Source of the DNA: Clostridium sp. E02
Lineage (GTDB): Bacteria > Bacillota > Clostridia > Lachnospirales > Lachnospiraceae
Length of the DNA stretch: 64,000 nt
Direction: 5' to 3'
Assembly: GCF_003833015.1 (NCBI RefSeq)
Contig: NZ_RJLQ01000003.1
Location: 62,001 to 126,000 of the forward strand
Under the pieces are notes generated by a model. The model did no database searches, had not been told where the DNA came from, and saw nothing but the letters and a program-made list of their open reading frames with translations. A program made the position numbers and the translations under genes. Below are positions 10,318-19,262 of the stretch, one piece after another (the stretch's first letter is position 1; every line of letters begins with the position of its first letter).

Positions 10318-11829
10318 TTACCTATCTAAGGACTTCATCGTCGGGAACAACAAAACATCTCTGATTGCATAGGAATCTGTAAGAAGCATCACCATTCTAT
10401 CAATTCCGATTCCGATTCCACCTGTAGGCGGCATACCGATCATCAGAGCATTAACAAAATCATCGTCCATGGAATTGGCTTCCTCATCCCCTGCTGCAAG
10501 TAACGCTTCCTGTGCTTTAAACCGTTCGATCTGATCCAAAGGATCATTTAACTCAGAATATGCATTTGCCATCTCACGTTTGGTAATAAACAACTCAAAC
10601 CGTTCCGTGTATTCCGGATCTTCCGGCTTTTTCTTTGTCAACGGTGAAATCTCAATGGGATGATCAATGATAAACGTAGGCTGAATCAGATGTTCTTCTA
10701 CAAACTCCTCAAAAAGCAGACTTAAGATATCACCCTTCTTATGGTGTTCTTCATAAGAAACATGGTACTGGTCAGCCAGAGCCTTTGCTTCTTCATCGGT
10801 ATGAATAACCGTAAAATCAATGTCCTTATATTTCTTTAAAGCGTCAACCATAGAAATACGCTCGAATGGTTTGGATAAATCAATCTCCACTCCATCATAA
10901 GAGATCACTGCCGTACCAAGAACCTGCATGGCAACCGAACGGAATAGATTCTCTACCAGATCCATCATGCCGTGATAATCTGTATATGCCTGATATAATT
11001 CCAATAATGTAAACTCAGGGTTATGACGGGTATCCACCCCTTCGTTACGAAATACACGTCCAATTTCATAAACACGTTCCAGACCGCCTACAATCAATCT
11101 CTTTAAATAAAGTTCCAGAGAAATCCGTAGCTTAACATCCTCATCAAGCGCATTGTAATGAGTTTCAAACGGTCTAGCCGCTGCACCACCTGCGTTGGAA
11201 ACCAACATCGGTGTTTCTACCTCCATAAACCCTTGTGCATCCAGATGATTCCGGATCTCTTTGATAATCTGTGATCGTTTTACAAATGTATCACGTACCT
11301 CAGGATTCATGATGAGATCCACATATCTCTGTCGGTATCGAAGATCTGTATTAGTCAGTCCGTGGAATTTTTCAGGAAGAATCTGAAGACTCTTTGAAAG
11401 GAGAGTCACACTTTCTGCATGGATAGATTTCTCACCAGTTTTGGTGGTAAACGCATTTCCTTTTAATCCAACGATATCACCAATATCCATCTTCTTAAAT
11501 TCTTTGTATTCCTCTTCACCAATACTGTCTCTGGCTACATAAGACTGAATGGTACCTTTTAAATCCTGAATATTACAAAAAGAAGCTTTCCCCATTACAC
11601 GTTTGGACATCAGACGTCCTGCAACAGACACTTCCTTCCCTTCCCACTCTTCATACTGCTCTTTGATCTCACTGCTATGAACGTTAACATCGAATTTCGT
11701 TACTTGAAAAGGATCTTTTCCTGCCTGCTGAAGTTCTGCCAGTTTCTCACGACGAACTTTAAGCAAATGGTTTAAATCCTCAACCTTTCCCTGCTTTTGA
11801 TTCTGATTTTGATTCTGGTTTTCTGCCAC
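10318..11829 (-). CDS. lysS: Lysyl-tRNA synthetase, class II
   Basis: Charges tRNA-Lys with lysine in the cytoplasm. 503 aa, normal for class II LysRS. The OB-fold anticodon domain covers about residues 60-160 ([11 protein letters not shown]...ASFCNIQD). Class II motif 2 is [17 protein letters not shown], and motif 3 is near the C-terminus ([13 protein letters not shown]). The start is GTG at 11829 with GGAG 9 nt away. Residues 3-11 are an unusual NQ repeat. It is the last gene of the DUF-dusB-greA-lysS cluster. Confidence 0.97.
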   Translation of the reverse strand: MAENQNQNQNQKQGKVEDLNHLLKVRREKLAELQQAGKDPFQVTKFDVNVHSSEIKEQYEEWEGKEVSVAGRLMSKRVMGKASFCNIQDLKGTIQSYVARDSIGEEEYKEFKKMDIGDIVGLKGNAFTTKTGEKSIHAESVTLLSKSLQILPEKFHGLTNTDLRYRQRYVDLIMNPEVRDTFVKRSQIIKEIRNHLDAQGFMEVETPMLVSNAGGAAARPFETHYNALDEDVKLRISLELYLKRLIVGGLERVYEIGRVFRNEGVDTRHNPEFTLLELYQAYTDYHGMMDLVENLFRSVAMQVLGTAVISYDGVEIDLSKPFERISMVDALKKYKDIDFTVIHTDEEAKALADQYHVSYEEHHKKGDILSLLFEEFVEEHLIQPTFIIDHPIEISPLTKKKPEDPEYTERFELFITKREMANAYSELNDPLDQIERFKAQEALLAAGDEEANSMDDDFVNALMIGMPPTGGIGIGIDRMVMLLTDSYAIRDVLLFPTMKSLDR

Positions 11830-11949
11830 CTATTTACACTCCTTTGTGAACGACATAAAAGAAGTTCGTTTCGCCTTTCAGCTCTTCGAACCGCTTAATC
11901 TCTAAAAATTCGTTAATGTTTTACTTCTCTTTGCCCAAAAAAATTGTGG

Positions 11950-12432
11950 TTAAGACACTCGCTGGATCTCCAGAACTTTGTACTTAATCACTCCAAGCTG
12001 AGTCTCTACACTTACTGTTTCTCCCACTTGTTTGCCTAATAAAGCCTGACCAACCGGTGATTCATTGGAAATTTTATTCTGAAGACTGTTCGCCTCCGTG
12101 GAACCAACAATTTTAAATTCCATCTCTTCCTCTTCATCTATATCAAAAACTTTCACCTTACAGCCAATGTTAATCTTGTCTAAATCGATCTCGTCTTCAA
12201 CGACAACCTCTGCATTCTTAAGCAGTTTTTCTAATTCTTCAATCCGTAATTCAATGTCTCTTTGCTCGTCTTTGGCTGCATCGTATTCTGCGTTCTCCGA
12301 CAAATCGCCCTGTTCTCTGGCCTCTTTAATCTTTTGGGCCACTTCTTTTCTCTTTACTACCTTTAATAACTGTAGTTCATCTTCATATCTCTTAAGACCT
12401 TCATAGGTTAAAATATTTTTCTTATCTACCAT
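11950..12432 (-). CDS. greA: Transcription elongation factor GreA
   Basis: 160-aa factor that enters the RNA polymerase secondary channel and stimulates cleavage of backtracked RNA. The N-terminal coiled coil (about 8-78) carries the acidic tip in [14 protein letters not shown]. The C-terminal FKBP-like domain includes [17 protein letters not shown]. Length is typical. The ATG at 12432 follows AGGAGG at a slightly long spacing. It lies between dusB and lysS, a common arrangement in Lachnospiraceae. Confidence 0.97.
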   Translation of the reverse strand: MVDKKNILTYEGLKRYEDELQLLKVVKRKEVAQKIKEAREQGDLSENAEYDAAKDEQRDIELRIEELEKLLKNAEVVVEDEIDLDKINIGCKVKVFDIDEEEEMEFKIVGSTEANSLQNKISNESPVGQALLGKQVGETVSVETQLGVIKYKVLEIQRVS

Positions 12433-12530
12433 GGTTTTGGGTTCCTCCTGGTTTCTTAACTCTCATTCGCATTCCAGATATTATAGCGTAAACATCTTAA
12501 AATGTCAATATTAGAGCACTTTTTTCCTAG

Positions 12531-13499
12531 TTACAATCCACTAATTCTATCTTCTACAAATTGCTTTAATTCGTCCACTGTTTCCACCTGGTTAATATCG
12601 TTCCTAAGCTTCGCAGAATGAGGCAGCCCAGCCGTATACCATGCCATATGTTTTCGCATCTCTCGCATGGCTGTCACTTCACCTTTATGCTCCATTTGCA
12701 TACTTCCGTGTAAAAGGATCATTTCCCCGATCTCTCTTCCTGTTGGAGCGGGAAGCACCTCTCCGGTTTCCAGATAATGAAGAGTTCTGGAAAAGATCCA
12801 TGGATTTCCTTTGGCTCCGCGAGCAATCATCACACCATCACAACCCGTTCTATCCATCATTGCTTTTGCATCCTCCGGTTGGAACACATCGCCATTTCCG
12901 ATCACTGGAATACGAACCGCTTCCTTCACACGCCTTATGATATCCCAGTCAGCCGTTCCAGAATAATACTGTTCCCTGGTCCTTCCGTGGACCGCAACTG
13001 CCGCCACTCCACAGCTTTCCGCCATTTTAGCAAACTCTACTGCATTGCAGTCTTCCTCTGTAAATCCTTTTCTAAACTTCACCGTGACCGGTTTTTTAAC
13101 GGTTTTTACCATAGCAGAAAGGATGCGCTCAGCCAATTTGATGTCCTTCATAAGGGCCGATCCCTCCCCGTTATTCACAATCTTAGGAACCGGACAGCCC
13201 ATGTTTACATCGATGAGTGCAAAAGGACCCGATTCAATCGACGCAGCCATTTCCGCCATAATTTCTGGATCAGAGCCAAAAAGCTGTACGCCCACTGGGC
13301 CTTCCCCTTCTGCAACCTTTAATAATTCATTTGTGTTTTTGTTTTTATATAAAATGGCTTTGGCACTAACCATCTCAGTTACTGCCATACCGCACCCTTG
13401 TTCTCTGCAAAGAAAACGAAATGGCAGGTCTGTAACCCCTGCCATCGGCGCCAGTATGAGATTGTTATCAAACGTCATGTTCCCAATTCTAAGCTTCAC
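12531..13499 (-). CDS. dusB: tRNA-dihydrouridine synthase (DusB type)
   Basis: FMN enzyme that reduces uridine to dihydrouridine in tRNA D-loops. The TIM barrel opens with LILAPMAGVTDLPFR. The active-site cysteine is in the VNMGCPVPKIV segment, and the phosphate-binding pattern GNGDVFQPEDA follows. I choose GTG at 13499, which overlaps the upstream stop codon (GTGA) and gives the usual beginning MKLRIGNMTF. An ATG 21 nt further in is the alternative. Translational coupling to the upstream DUF gene is likely. Confidence 0.93.
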   Translation of the reverse strand: MKLRIGNMTFDNNLILAPMAGVTDLPFRFLCREQGCGMAVTEMVSAKAILYKNKNTNELLKVAEGEGPVGVQLFGSDPEIMAEMAASIESGPFALIDVNMGCPVPKIVNNGEGSALMKDIKLAERILSAMVKTVKKPVTVKFRKGFTEEDCNAVEFAKMAESCGVAAVAVHGRTREQYYSGTADWDIIRRVKEAVRIPVIGNGDVFQPEDAKAMMDRTGCDGVMIARGAKGNPWIFSRTLHYLETGEVLPAPTGREIGEMILLHGSMQMEHKGEVTAMREMRKHMAWYTAGLPHSAKLRNDINQVETVDELKQFVEDRISGL

Positions 13500-13879
13500 G
13501 TATCTTCCTCTCCGCCCTCTAGTTTCTCTCCCAGGCAAAATACCCGGTAGAACATTTCAAGTGATTCCAATAAATCCTTTTTTTCATTCTGATATTGCTT
13601 GATTTTAAGCACACTTCCGATTTCATCAAAGAGATAGTCACCCTCCACCGACGAAACTTTAAATTCAAGCGTCCCATCCTCATTATATTCCAGTACCAGC
13701 GATCCGCCAACATCTTCCGTATAAAGCACACATAAGATTTTTAATTCTTGCTTAATACGTTCTGGTAAACTGTTAAACTCTTCGTTAAAATAATATTTCT
13801 GTTCGTACGAATTGGCACCGCAAAGCACCACATTCTCTCCCTCTTGTCCCACTTTATATCCACCACTCTTTCCATACAT
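13496..13879 (-). CDS. Small conserved protein, DUF6145-like
   Basis: 127-aa soluble protein with a central segment LCVLYTEDVGGSLVLEYNEDG. I associate it with the DUF6145 family, found upstream of dusB in Lachnospiraceae; this assignment is from memory. No catalytic motif or membrane segment is visible. The start at 13879 follows AAGGAAG. It is the first gene of the cluster with dusB, greA and lysS, driven by the promoter at 13948-13976, and overlaps dusB by 4 nt. Confidence 0.7.
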   Translation of the reverse strand: MYGKSGGYKVGQEGENVVLCGANSYEQKYYFNEEFNSLPERIKQELKILCVLYTEDVGGSLVLEYNEDGTLEFKVSSVEGDYLFDEIGSVLKIKQYQNEKKDLLESLEMFYRVFCLGEKLEGGEEDT

Positions 13880-13947
13880 GCTTCCTTATCATTACCCAAA
13901 CTTATGAATAAATACCGAAAATTCTTTCCTTATTTTACTGGTTTTAT

Positions 13948-13976
13948 ATTGTAGCATACACCGGTAAAAATAACAA
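13948..13976 (-). promoter_or_regulatory. Promoter of the DUF-dusB-greA-lysS cluster
   Basis: Minus-strand -35 TTGTTA (13971-13976) and -10 TACAAT (13948-13953) with 17-nt spacing, about 70 nt upstream of the first start codon. Confidence 0.5.
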
Positions 13977-13980
13977 TACA

Positions 13981-14988
13981 TTAAAAATCTGTAGTACAAC
14001 GTTTTACCAGCTTACAGGCAATCTTACAGTCTTTGTTTCCCTCAGTTTTTCCCCCATGTAAGATCTTCATCATATTATTAACCGTAATATTACATAATTC
14101 CTCTACCTTATTATCAATGGATGAAAGTTCCGGATCGCTGCACACCGATAAGTTAGAATTGTTAAAACCTGTGATACAAAGATCTTTCGGTATATTTAAA
14201 AGTTTTGAATTGGCATATTTGATTGCTCCTACCGCAAGCCCATCATCTGTCGCAACTACACTGTCAAACGATAAATCTCTCCGTTCCAGCAAAATATCCC
14301 GAACCGTATGGATCTTGTTTTTCACATAAAGCTTTAAATCTCCCAGTACCGGAAGTCCATTGGCTTTCAATGCGGCTTCATAACCCGCCATTTTTTGAGT
14401 CGCACTATAAGAATGGGAATCACAAAGAAACAGAATCCTTTTTCTCCCTGACTCTATCATCTGAGAGGTAACATCAAATGTTGCATGAAAATCATCCCCA
14501 TATGCACAATAGATATTTTCTCCGTTCAAATATCCATTAATCAAAAAAACAGGAACCTGTTTTGCTGCATCGTATACATACTGTACAACACTCTCTCGTT
14601 CTTCCATACCAGCATACGTGGAACCAACCATGATCAAAGCATCAATTCTTTTTGCCAAAATCAGGCTCACGTACTTTTCCTTCACAGACTGTTCATAACC
14701 ACTGCAGCATAAGATACAATCATAACCATATTCATGCATACGGCTCTCCAAATGTGCCACTGCAGTCGCCATATAAGCATCTGACACATCTGGACAGAGA
14801 ATCCCAATTGTCTTCATGGAATCCAGTCCCAGCCCTCTAGCAAATACATTGGGAGTGTATCCATTCTCTTCCATAACGGCTCTTACTTTCTGCTTGGTTT
14901 TTTCACTTACACGGGGACTGTCGTTCACCACTCGAGACACCGTAGCGATGGATACTCCTGCAAGTTCTGCAATATCATATATATTCAT
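13981..14988 (-). CDS. LacI-family regulator of galacturonate genes
   Basis: 335-aa transcription factor. The N-terminal HTH and hinge are MNIYDIAELAGVSIATVSRVV...GYTPNVFARGL (residues 1-57). The rest is a periplasmic-binding-protein-like sugar domain that starts at KTIGILCPDVSDAYM. It is divergent from uxaA-uxaB, and both promoters carry TGTAAG-NN-CTTACA type palindromes downstream of their -10 boxes. This argues for repression of both the catabolic genes and itself. The inducer is presumably a galacturonate pathway sugar acid. Family firm, target inferred from position. Confidence 0.85.
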   Translation of the reverse strand: MNIYDIAELAGVSIATVSRVVNDSPRVSEKTKQKVRAVMEENGYTPNVFARGLGLDSMKTIGILCPDVSDAYMATAVAHLESRMHEYGYDCILCCSGYEQSVKEKYVSLILAKRIDALIMVGSTYAGMEERESVVQYVYDAAKQVPVFLINGYLNGENIYCAYGDDFHATFDVTSQMIESGRKRILFLCDSHSYSATQKMAGYEAALKANGLPVLGDLKLYVKNKIHTVRDILLERRDLSFDSVVATDDGLAVGAIKYANSKLLNIPKDLCITGFNNSNLSVCSDPELSSIDNKVEELCNITVNNMMKILHGGKTEGNKDCKIACKLVKRCTTDF

Positions 14989-15099
14989 TCTAGTCGTTCC
15001 TCTTACATATTAAATGTATTCCCTCGTTTAAATTTCTAACGTTTCAATCCCACCCTGTGTGCCTGCCTTATTTCCCGTTATCTTAACTATTCTGATAAG

Positions 15100-15113
15100 C
15101 GTAAGCGCTTACA
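15100..15113. promoter_or_regulatory. LacI/cre-type operator near regulator promoter
   Basis: CGTAAGCGCTTACA, a perfect 12-nt palindrome GTAAGCGCTTAC, begins about 15 nt downstream of the regulator's -10 box. It fits a LacI-family operator and also the CcpA cre consensus, so the protein that binds it is undecided. Confidence 0.7.
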
Positions 15114-15127
15114 CTTTTTTCGGGTTT

Positions 15128-15156
15128 ATTATACAAGATTCTTACCTATAAAGCAA
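15128..15156 (-). promoter_or_regulatory. Promoter of the LacI-family regulator gene
   Basis: Minus-strand -35 TTGCTT (15151-15156) and perfect -10 TATAAT (15128-15133), 17 nt apart. Confidence 0.6.
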
Positions 15157-15182
15157 CTAGTATTCCTTATTTAAATACTAGT
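15156..15182. promoter_or_regulatory. ACTAGTAT inverted repeat in the divergent promoter region
   Basis: The 8-nt arms ACTAGTAT (15156-15163) and ATACTAGT (15175-15182) are perfect and about one helical turn apart. They touch the -35 box of the regulator promoter. A second regulator's site is possible. A separate AAAGCGCTTT palindrome lies at 15224-15233. Confidence 0.4.
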
Positions 15183-15249
15183 ATGCAAAATTACATTTGA
15201 ATGCAAGCCCCATAACTAAGAGAAAAGCGCTTTCTTTTCCCTTTCCCTA

Positions 15250-15278
15250 TTGACGAAGGAAAAAAAATAGTGTATGTT
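15250..15278 (+). promoter_or_regulatory. Promoter of uxaA-uxaB
   Basis: The -35 TTGACG (15250-15255) and -10 TATGTT (15273-15278) are 17 nt apart. The operator at 15281-15296 begins 3 nt after the -10, so a bound repressor would block initiation. Confidence 0.6.
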
Positions 15279-15280
15279 TT

Positions 15281-15296
15281 ATGTAAGTACTTACAT
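15281..15296. promoter_or_regulatory. Operator at uxaA-uxaB transcription start
   Basis: ATGTAAGTACTTACAT is a perfect 16-nt palindrome. It shares TGTAAG/CTTACA arms with the sites at 15100, 24900 and 28420 but has a TA centre, which fits a LacI-family site better than a CcpA site. Confidence 0.7.
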
Positions 15297-15340
15297 CTTC
15301 TTCAAAATTCAAAACTGGTACTAAGAAAGGAAAGGAACTT

Positions 15341-16822
15341 ATGCAGGATTTTATTAAAATTAATTCCAGCGATAACGTTGCTGTTGCTTTAAAGCCACTT
15401 GCTTCCGGCACAGAGGTACTGCTTGATGGCAAAACCATAACTCTTCTGGAAGAAATCCCACAAGGCCATAAATTTGCTCTTACCGATCTCCCAGCTGGCT
15501 CCTCTGTTCTAAAATATGGATGTGCAATCGGAATCACAAAAGACTCCATCGCAGCCGGAGGCTGGATTCATACTCACAATTTAAAAACAGGGTTAGGTGA
15601 CTTACTAACCTATTCTTATGATAAGCAGGAAATCGAAATAGTCCCTACAAAGGAACGGTTTTTCCAGGGATACCGAAGACCCAATGGGAAAGTAGGCGTC
15701 CGCAATGAAATATGGATCATACCAACCGTAGGATGTGTCAACAAAATTGCCACTGCCATTGAACGTGCCTCCCAAAAACATGTAACTGGGACGATCGATG
15801 CGGTAGCTGCATTCCCTCATCCATACGGCTGTTCCCAGATGGGCGATGATCAGGAATATACAAGAACCATACTGGCTGACCTAATCAATCATCCAAACGC
15901 AGGTGGTGTACTGGTCCTTGGACTTGGATGTGAGAACAGCAACATTACTGAATTAAAACGCTACATCGGCGATTACGATGAACGAAGAATTAAATTTTTA
16001 GTTGCACAGGAGTCCGAAGACGAGATTTCTGATTCCCTTGAGTTGATCGACGAATTAGCCGAGTACGTTAAAACCTTTCACAGAGAACCAATTAGTTGCA
16101 GCGAACTGATCATTGGTATGAAATGCGGCGGTTCTGACGGCTTATCTGGAATTACAGCCAATCCAACCGTTGGCGCATTTTCTGATCTGCTTGTTTCCAA
16201 AGGCGGTACCACCATATTAACCGAAGTTCCAGAGATGTTTGGTGCAGAAACGCTTCTTATGAACCGATGCCAGAATGAAGAAACATTTGAAAAAACAGTG
16301 GATCTAATCAATGATTTTAAGAATTATTTTACCAGTCACAACCAGACGATTTATGAAAATCCATCCCCAGGCAATAAAAAAGGGGGAATTTCCACATTAG
16401 AGGACAAGTCCTTAGGCTGTGTACAAAAATCAGGAACTTATCCAGTTATGGATGTATTAAAATATGGAGAATCGGTGCAGACGAAAGGATTAAATTTATT
16501 GAGTGCACCTGGGAATGATCTGGTTGCCTCTACTGCCCTTGCAGCATCTGGTGCCCACATTGTACTATTCACCACAGGCCGGGGAACTCCATTTGCCTGT
16601 CCAGTACCAACCATGAAGATTTCTACGAACACTGCGCTGAGTGAAAAGAAAAGCAATTGGATCGATTTTAATTGCGGAGTTTTAGTAGAAGATACGGATA
16701 TGGATACACTGAAAAACCATTTTTTTGATTTTGTTGTAGAAACTGCTTCTGGCAAAAAAGTCAAATCAGAAGAGGCTGGATTCCACGATATGGCTATCTT
16801 TAAAAAAGGCGTCACCTTATAA
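15341..16822 (+). CDS. uxaA: Altronate dehydratase
   Basis: Converts D-altronate to 2-keto-3-deoxygluconate in galacturonate breakdown. 493 aa, the full two-part UxaA/GarD architecture. An N-terminal SAF-type domain covers about 1-90 (DNVAVALKPLASG...AIGITKDSIAAGGWIHTHN). The large catalytic domain carries GYRRPNGKVGVRNEIWI, HPYGCSQMGDD, GLGCENSN and MKCGGSDGLSGITANP. The ATG at 15341 follows GAAAGGAAAGGA. It is first in a two-gene operon with uxaB and carries a strong operator at its promoter. Cytoplasmic, iron-dependent by family. Confidence 0.95.
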   Translation: MQDFIKINSSDNVAVALKPLASGTEVLLDGKTITLLEEIPQGHKFALTDLPAGSSVLKYGCAIGITKDSIAAGGWIHTHNLKTGLGDLLTYSYDKQEIEIVPTKERFFQGYRRPNGKVGVRNEIWIIPTVGCVNKIATAIERASQKHVTGTIDAVAAFPHPYGCSQMGDDQEYTRTILADLINHPNAGGVLVLGLGCENSNITELKRYIGDYDERRIKFLVAQESEDEISDSLELIDELAEYVKTFHREPISCSELIIGMKCGGSDGLSGITANPTVGAFSDLLVSKGGTTILTEVPEMFGAETLLMNRCQNEETFEKTVDLINDFKNYFTSHNQTIYENPSPGNKKGGISTLEDKSLGCVQKSGTYPVMDVLKYGESVQTKGLNLLSAPGNDLVASTALAASGAHIVLFTTGRGTPFACPVPTMKISTNTALSEKKSNWIDFNCGVLVEDTDMDTLKNHFFDFVVETASGKKVKSEEAGFHDMAIFKKGVTL

Positions 16823-16850
16823 TTTAACGGGTGAGAAGGAGAGAATTAAT

Positions 16851-18341
16851 ATGGAAAAATTATGTTACGAAACACTAGAAAAGCAAGGGTACGAGGGCTA
16901 CTTACTCAAAGAAGCTCCAGAACGTGTATTACAGTTTGGCGAGGGGAATTTTTTAAGAGCCTTTGTAGACTATTTTATCGATGTACTAAACGAAAAAACG
17001 GGTTTTAACTCTAAAGTAGTTCTATGCCAGCCAATTGCACCTGGACTTGCCGATAAGATCAATGAACAGGAAGGACTCTACACTCTTTTTCTCCGTGGAT
17101 TTGAACATGGCAAAAAAGTCAATGCCAAACGTGTTATCTCCTGTGTAAGCAGATGCCTAAATCCATACGAGGATTATGAAGCGGTTCTTTCTTGTGCAGA
17201 AAATCCCGATCTTCGCTATATTGCCTGCAACACCACCGAAGCCGGTATTGTATATGATCCTGCCTGCAAATTTAGTGATATTCCTGCAGAGAGCTACCCT
17301 GGTAAATTAACTCAGTTTTTATATCGCAGGTTTGAAAAACTGGGAAAAGAAGCTGGAAAGGGATTTGTCATACTTTCCTGTGAGCTCATCGATAACAATG
17401 GAAAAGAACTGGAAAAATGTGTCATGGAATATGCGAAACAATGGGATTTAGGGGATGAATTTATAAACTGGATCCAATCAGAAAACATCTTCTGCTCTAC
17501 ATTGGTGGACCGCATTGTAACAGGATATCCAAGGAACGAAGCCGCTTCCATCTGTGAAGAATTAGGGTATCAGGATAATTTAATCGACACGGGTGAAGTC
17601 TTTGGTTTTTGGGTCATTGAAGGACCCGAGCATTTAAAGAAAGAGCTGCCATTTGAAGAAGCAGGGCTGCCCGTAATGATCTGTGATAATCACAAGCCGT
17701 ATAAACAGAGAAAAGTACGCATCCTAAACGGAGCGCATACTTCCTTTGTATTGGGAGCATACCTTGCTGGAGAAGATATTGTTCGGGATTGTATGGACGA
17801 TGAAGTAATCTGTGGATTTATGAACAAAACCATATACGATGAGATCATCCCTACCTTAACACTTCCGGAAGAGGAACTAAAAAGCTTTGCTGCTTCTGTA
17901 ACCGAGCGCTTTAAAAATCCATTTATTGATCATGCATTATTAGCAATATCACTTAATTCCACTTCCAAATGGAAAGCCCGCGTCATGCCTTCCTTGAAAG
18001 GATATGTAGAGAAAAATAAGGCACTTCCCAAATGCATCACAGCCTCTTTTGCCTTCTATATTGCATTCTATCATGGAACAAAGTTGACAGACAGCGGTCT
18101 CACTGCTTCCCGCCCAGCTGGAGATGAATATACCGTCAACGACGATAAAGCGGTATTAGAGTTTTTCTATGATCACAAAGATGATGACGTAAAAACACTG
18201 ACTCAGGCCGTATGCAAGAATGTGGCTTTCTGGGGCGAAGATTTAACTAACATCCCTGGATTTTTAGAAGCCGTAACCAATTATGTTACCGCGATCAAGG
18301 AAACTGGGGCTTATGAAGTTATGAAAGACTGTTTAAAATAA
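16851..18341 (+). CDS. uxaB: Tagaturonate reductase (altronate oxidoreductase)
   Basis: NAD-dependent polyol dehydrogenase-family enzyme that interconverts tagaturonate and altronate, the step before UxaA. 496 aa. The N-terminal nucleotide-binding part begins with RVLQFGEGNFLRAFVDYFID. The C-terminal mannitol-dehydrogenase domain includes KVRILNGAHTSFVLGAYLAG. The Lys of KVRILNG and nearby Asn/His form the family's active site. It lies 28 nt after uxaA with ribosome site GAGAAGGAGAG. Fructuronate reductase is a related alternative, but pairing with altronate dehydratase decides for UxaB. No uronate isomerase is in the window. Confidence 0.92.
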   Translation: MEKLCYETLEKQGYEGYLLKEAPERVLQFGEGNFLRAFVDYFIDVLNEKTGFNSKVVLCQPIAPGLADKINEQEGLYTLFLRGFEHGKKVNAKRVISCVSRCLNPYEDYEAVLSCAENPDLRYIACNTTEAGIVYDPACKFSDIPAESYPGKLTQFLYRRFEKLGKEAGKGFVILSCELIDNNGKELEKCVMEYAKQWDLGDEFINWIQSENIFCSTLVDRIVTGYPRNEAASICEELGYQDNLIDTGEVFGFWVIEGPEHLKKELPFEEAGLPVMICDNHKPYKQRKVRILNGAHTSFVLGAYLAGEDIVRDCMDDEVICGFMNKTIYDEIIPTLTLPEEELKSFAASVTERFKNPFIDHALLAISLNSTSKWKARVMPSLKGYVEKNKALPKCITASFAFYIAFYHGTKLTDSGLTASRPAGDEYTVNDDKAVLEFFYDHKDDDVKTLTQAVCKNVAFWGEDLTNIPGFLEAVTNYVTAIKETGAYEVMKDCLK

Positions 18342-18353
18342 GGAAATAGCACA

Positions 18354-18393
18354 AAGGGGCGAAAATCACAATACAATGTGATTTTCGCCCCTT
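18354..18393. terminator. Bidirectional hairpin between uxaB and the isomerase gene
   Basis: A perfect 17-bp stem (AAGGGGCGAAAATCACA and its complement) with a 6-nt loop lies between two convergent genes. The T-runs on both sides are poor, but the stem is very stable. Confidence 0.7.
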
Positions 18394-18417
18394 CTGTCCC
18401 TACAAGATTCGAATGAA

Positions 18418-19248
18418 TTATAATTTATAATCTTCCAGAAATTCCCTTGACCACTCTGCATTATCCGGAGTGCTATCCTCGATTGTCATCTGAATATAAG
18501 GCTTTTCTTTCTTTGCAAAATTCAAAATGGTATCATATTTCATAACTCCGGTTCCAGGTGCACTTGATACGACCCGATCGCCTTCTATCACAAAATCTTT
18601 CATATGGAGAACATCTGTATACGCACCCAGATCCTTTATCGCCTCTCCAATCACCTGATCATAGTGCTCACTGTTTTCCACAGATAAGAGATTCACTGGA
18701 TCAAGAATGATTCTTAAATTAGGAGAATTGATTGCTTCTAACACTTTTATTGCCTGCTTGGAATTGTATACAATATGGTTCCATACCGGTTCAATGGCCA
18801 TAATAACACCGAACTGCTCTGCACATTTCACAACTGGACGAAAATTAGCAATAAACGTCTGCAATGCTTCTTCGGTATGACATGCAGGTTCGTATTTGTA
18901 ATCCGCATTGGGCGCGCCAGTCTCAGTTCCAACCACACTACAGCCTAAAATAGATGCAAAACGAAGATGGGACTCGTAGCGGTGTTGTATCTTTTTAATC
19001 TCTTCCGGATCTGGGTGGGCTAAATTTAAATAACAGCCTAACACCGCAATATCCAAATCATTTTGTGCAAATACCTTCCGTAAATAGGAGGCAAATCCTG
19101 GTGTCAGAGCAGAATCATCAACGGAATGCTCTTTCACCGTCTTGTTAAGCGCCAGATGTACACAAGAAAATCCCTGTTCCTTCGCAATCTTTACACGTTC
19201 CTCTATGGTGCCTGGTTCCACATCATGTAATCGAATCCCAATCTGCAT
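18418..19248 (-). CDS. Sugar phosphate isomerase/epimerase-like TIM-barrel protein
   Basis: 276-aa member of the xylose-isomerase-like / AP endonuclease 2 fold. The four metal-ligand motifs typical of the family are present in order: MAIEP, ILDPVN, LHMKD and TIEDS. It is the last gene of the six-gene pectin operon, 14 nt after the polygalacturonase gene. That suggests isomerisation or epimerisation of a sugar (acid) released from pectin. The substrate cannot be read from sequence. The ATG at 19248 follows GGAGAAG. Confidence 0.75.
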   Translation of the reverse strand: MQIGIRLHDVEPGTIEERVKIAKEQGFSCVHLALNKTVKEHSVDDSALTPGFASYLRKVFAQNDLDIAVLGCYLNLAHPDPEEIKKIQHRYESHLRFASILGCSVVGTETGAPNADYKYEPACHTEEALQTFIANFRPVVKCAEQFGVIMAIEPVWNHIVYNSKQAIKVLEAINSPNLRIILDPVNLLSVENSEHYDQVIGEAIKDLGAYTDVLHMKDFVIEGDRVVSSAPGTGVMKYDTILNFAKKEKPYIQMTIEDSTPDNAEWSREFLEDYKL

Positions 19249-19262
19249 AGTTAACTTCTCCT

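Noticed and set aside
13100-13600. Long plus-strand open frames opposite dusB and similar frames opposite other genes
   Set aside because: They are antisense shadows of well-supported genes with no ribosome site or recognisable product.
15100-15113. Calling the GTAAGCGCTTAC sites definite CcpA cre boxes
   Set aside because: The sequence fits cre, but related sites with TA and TG centres at local promoters and two LacI proteins in the locus make the binder undecided.
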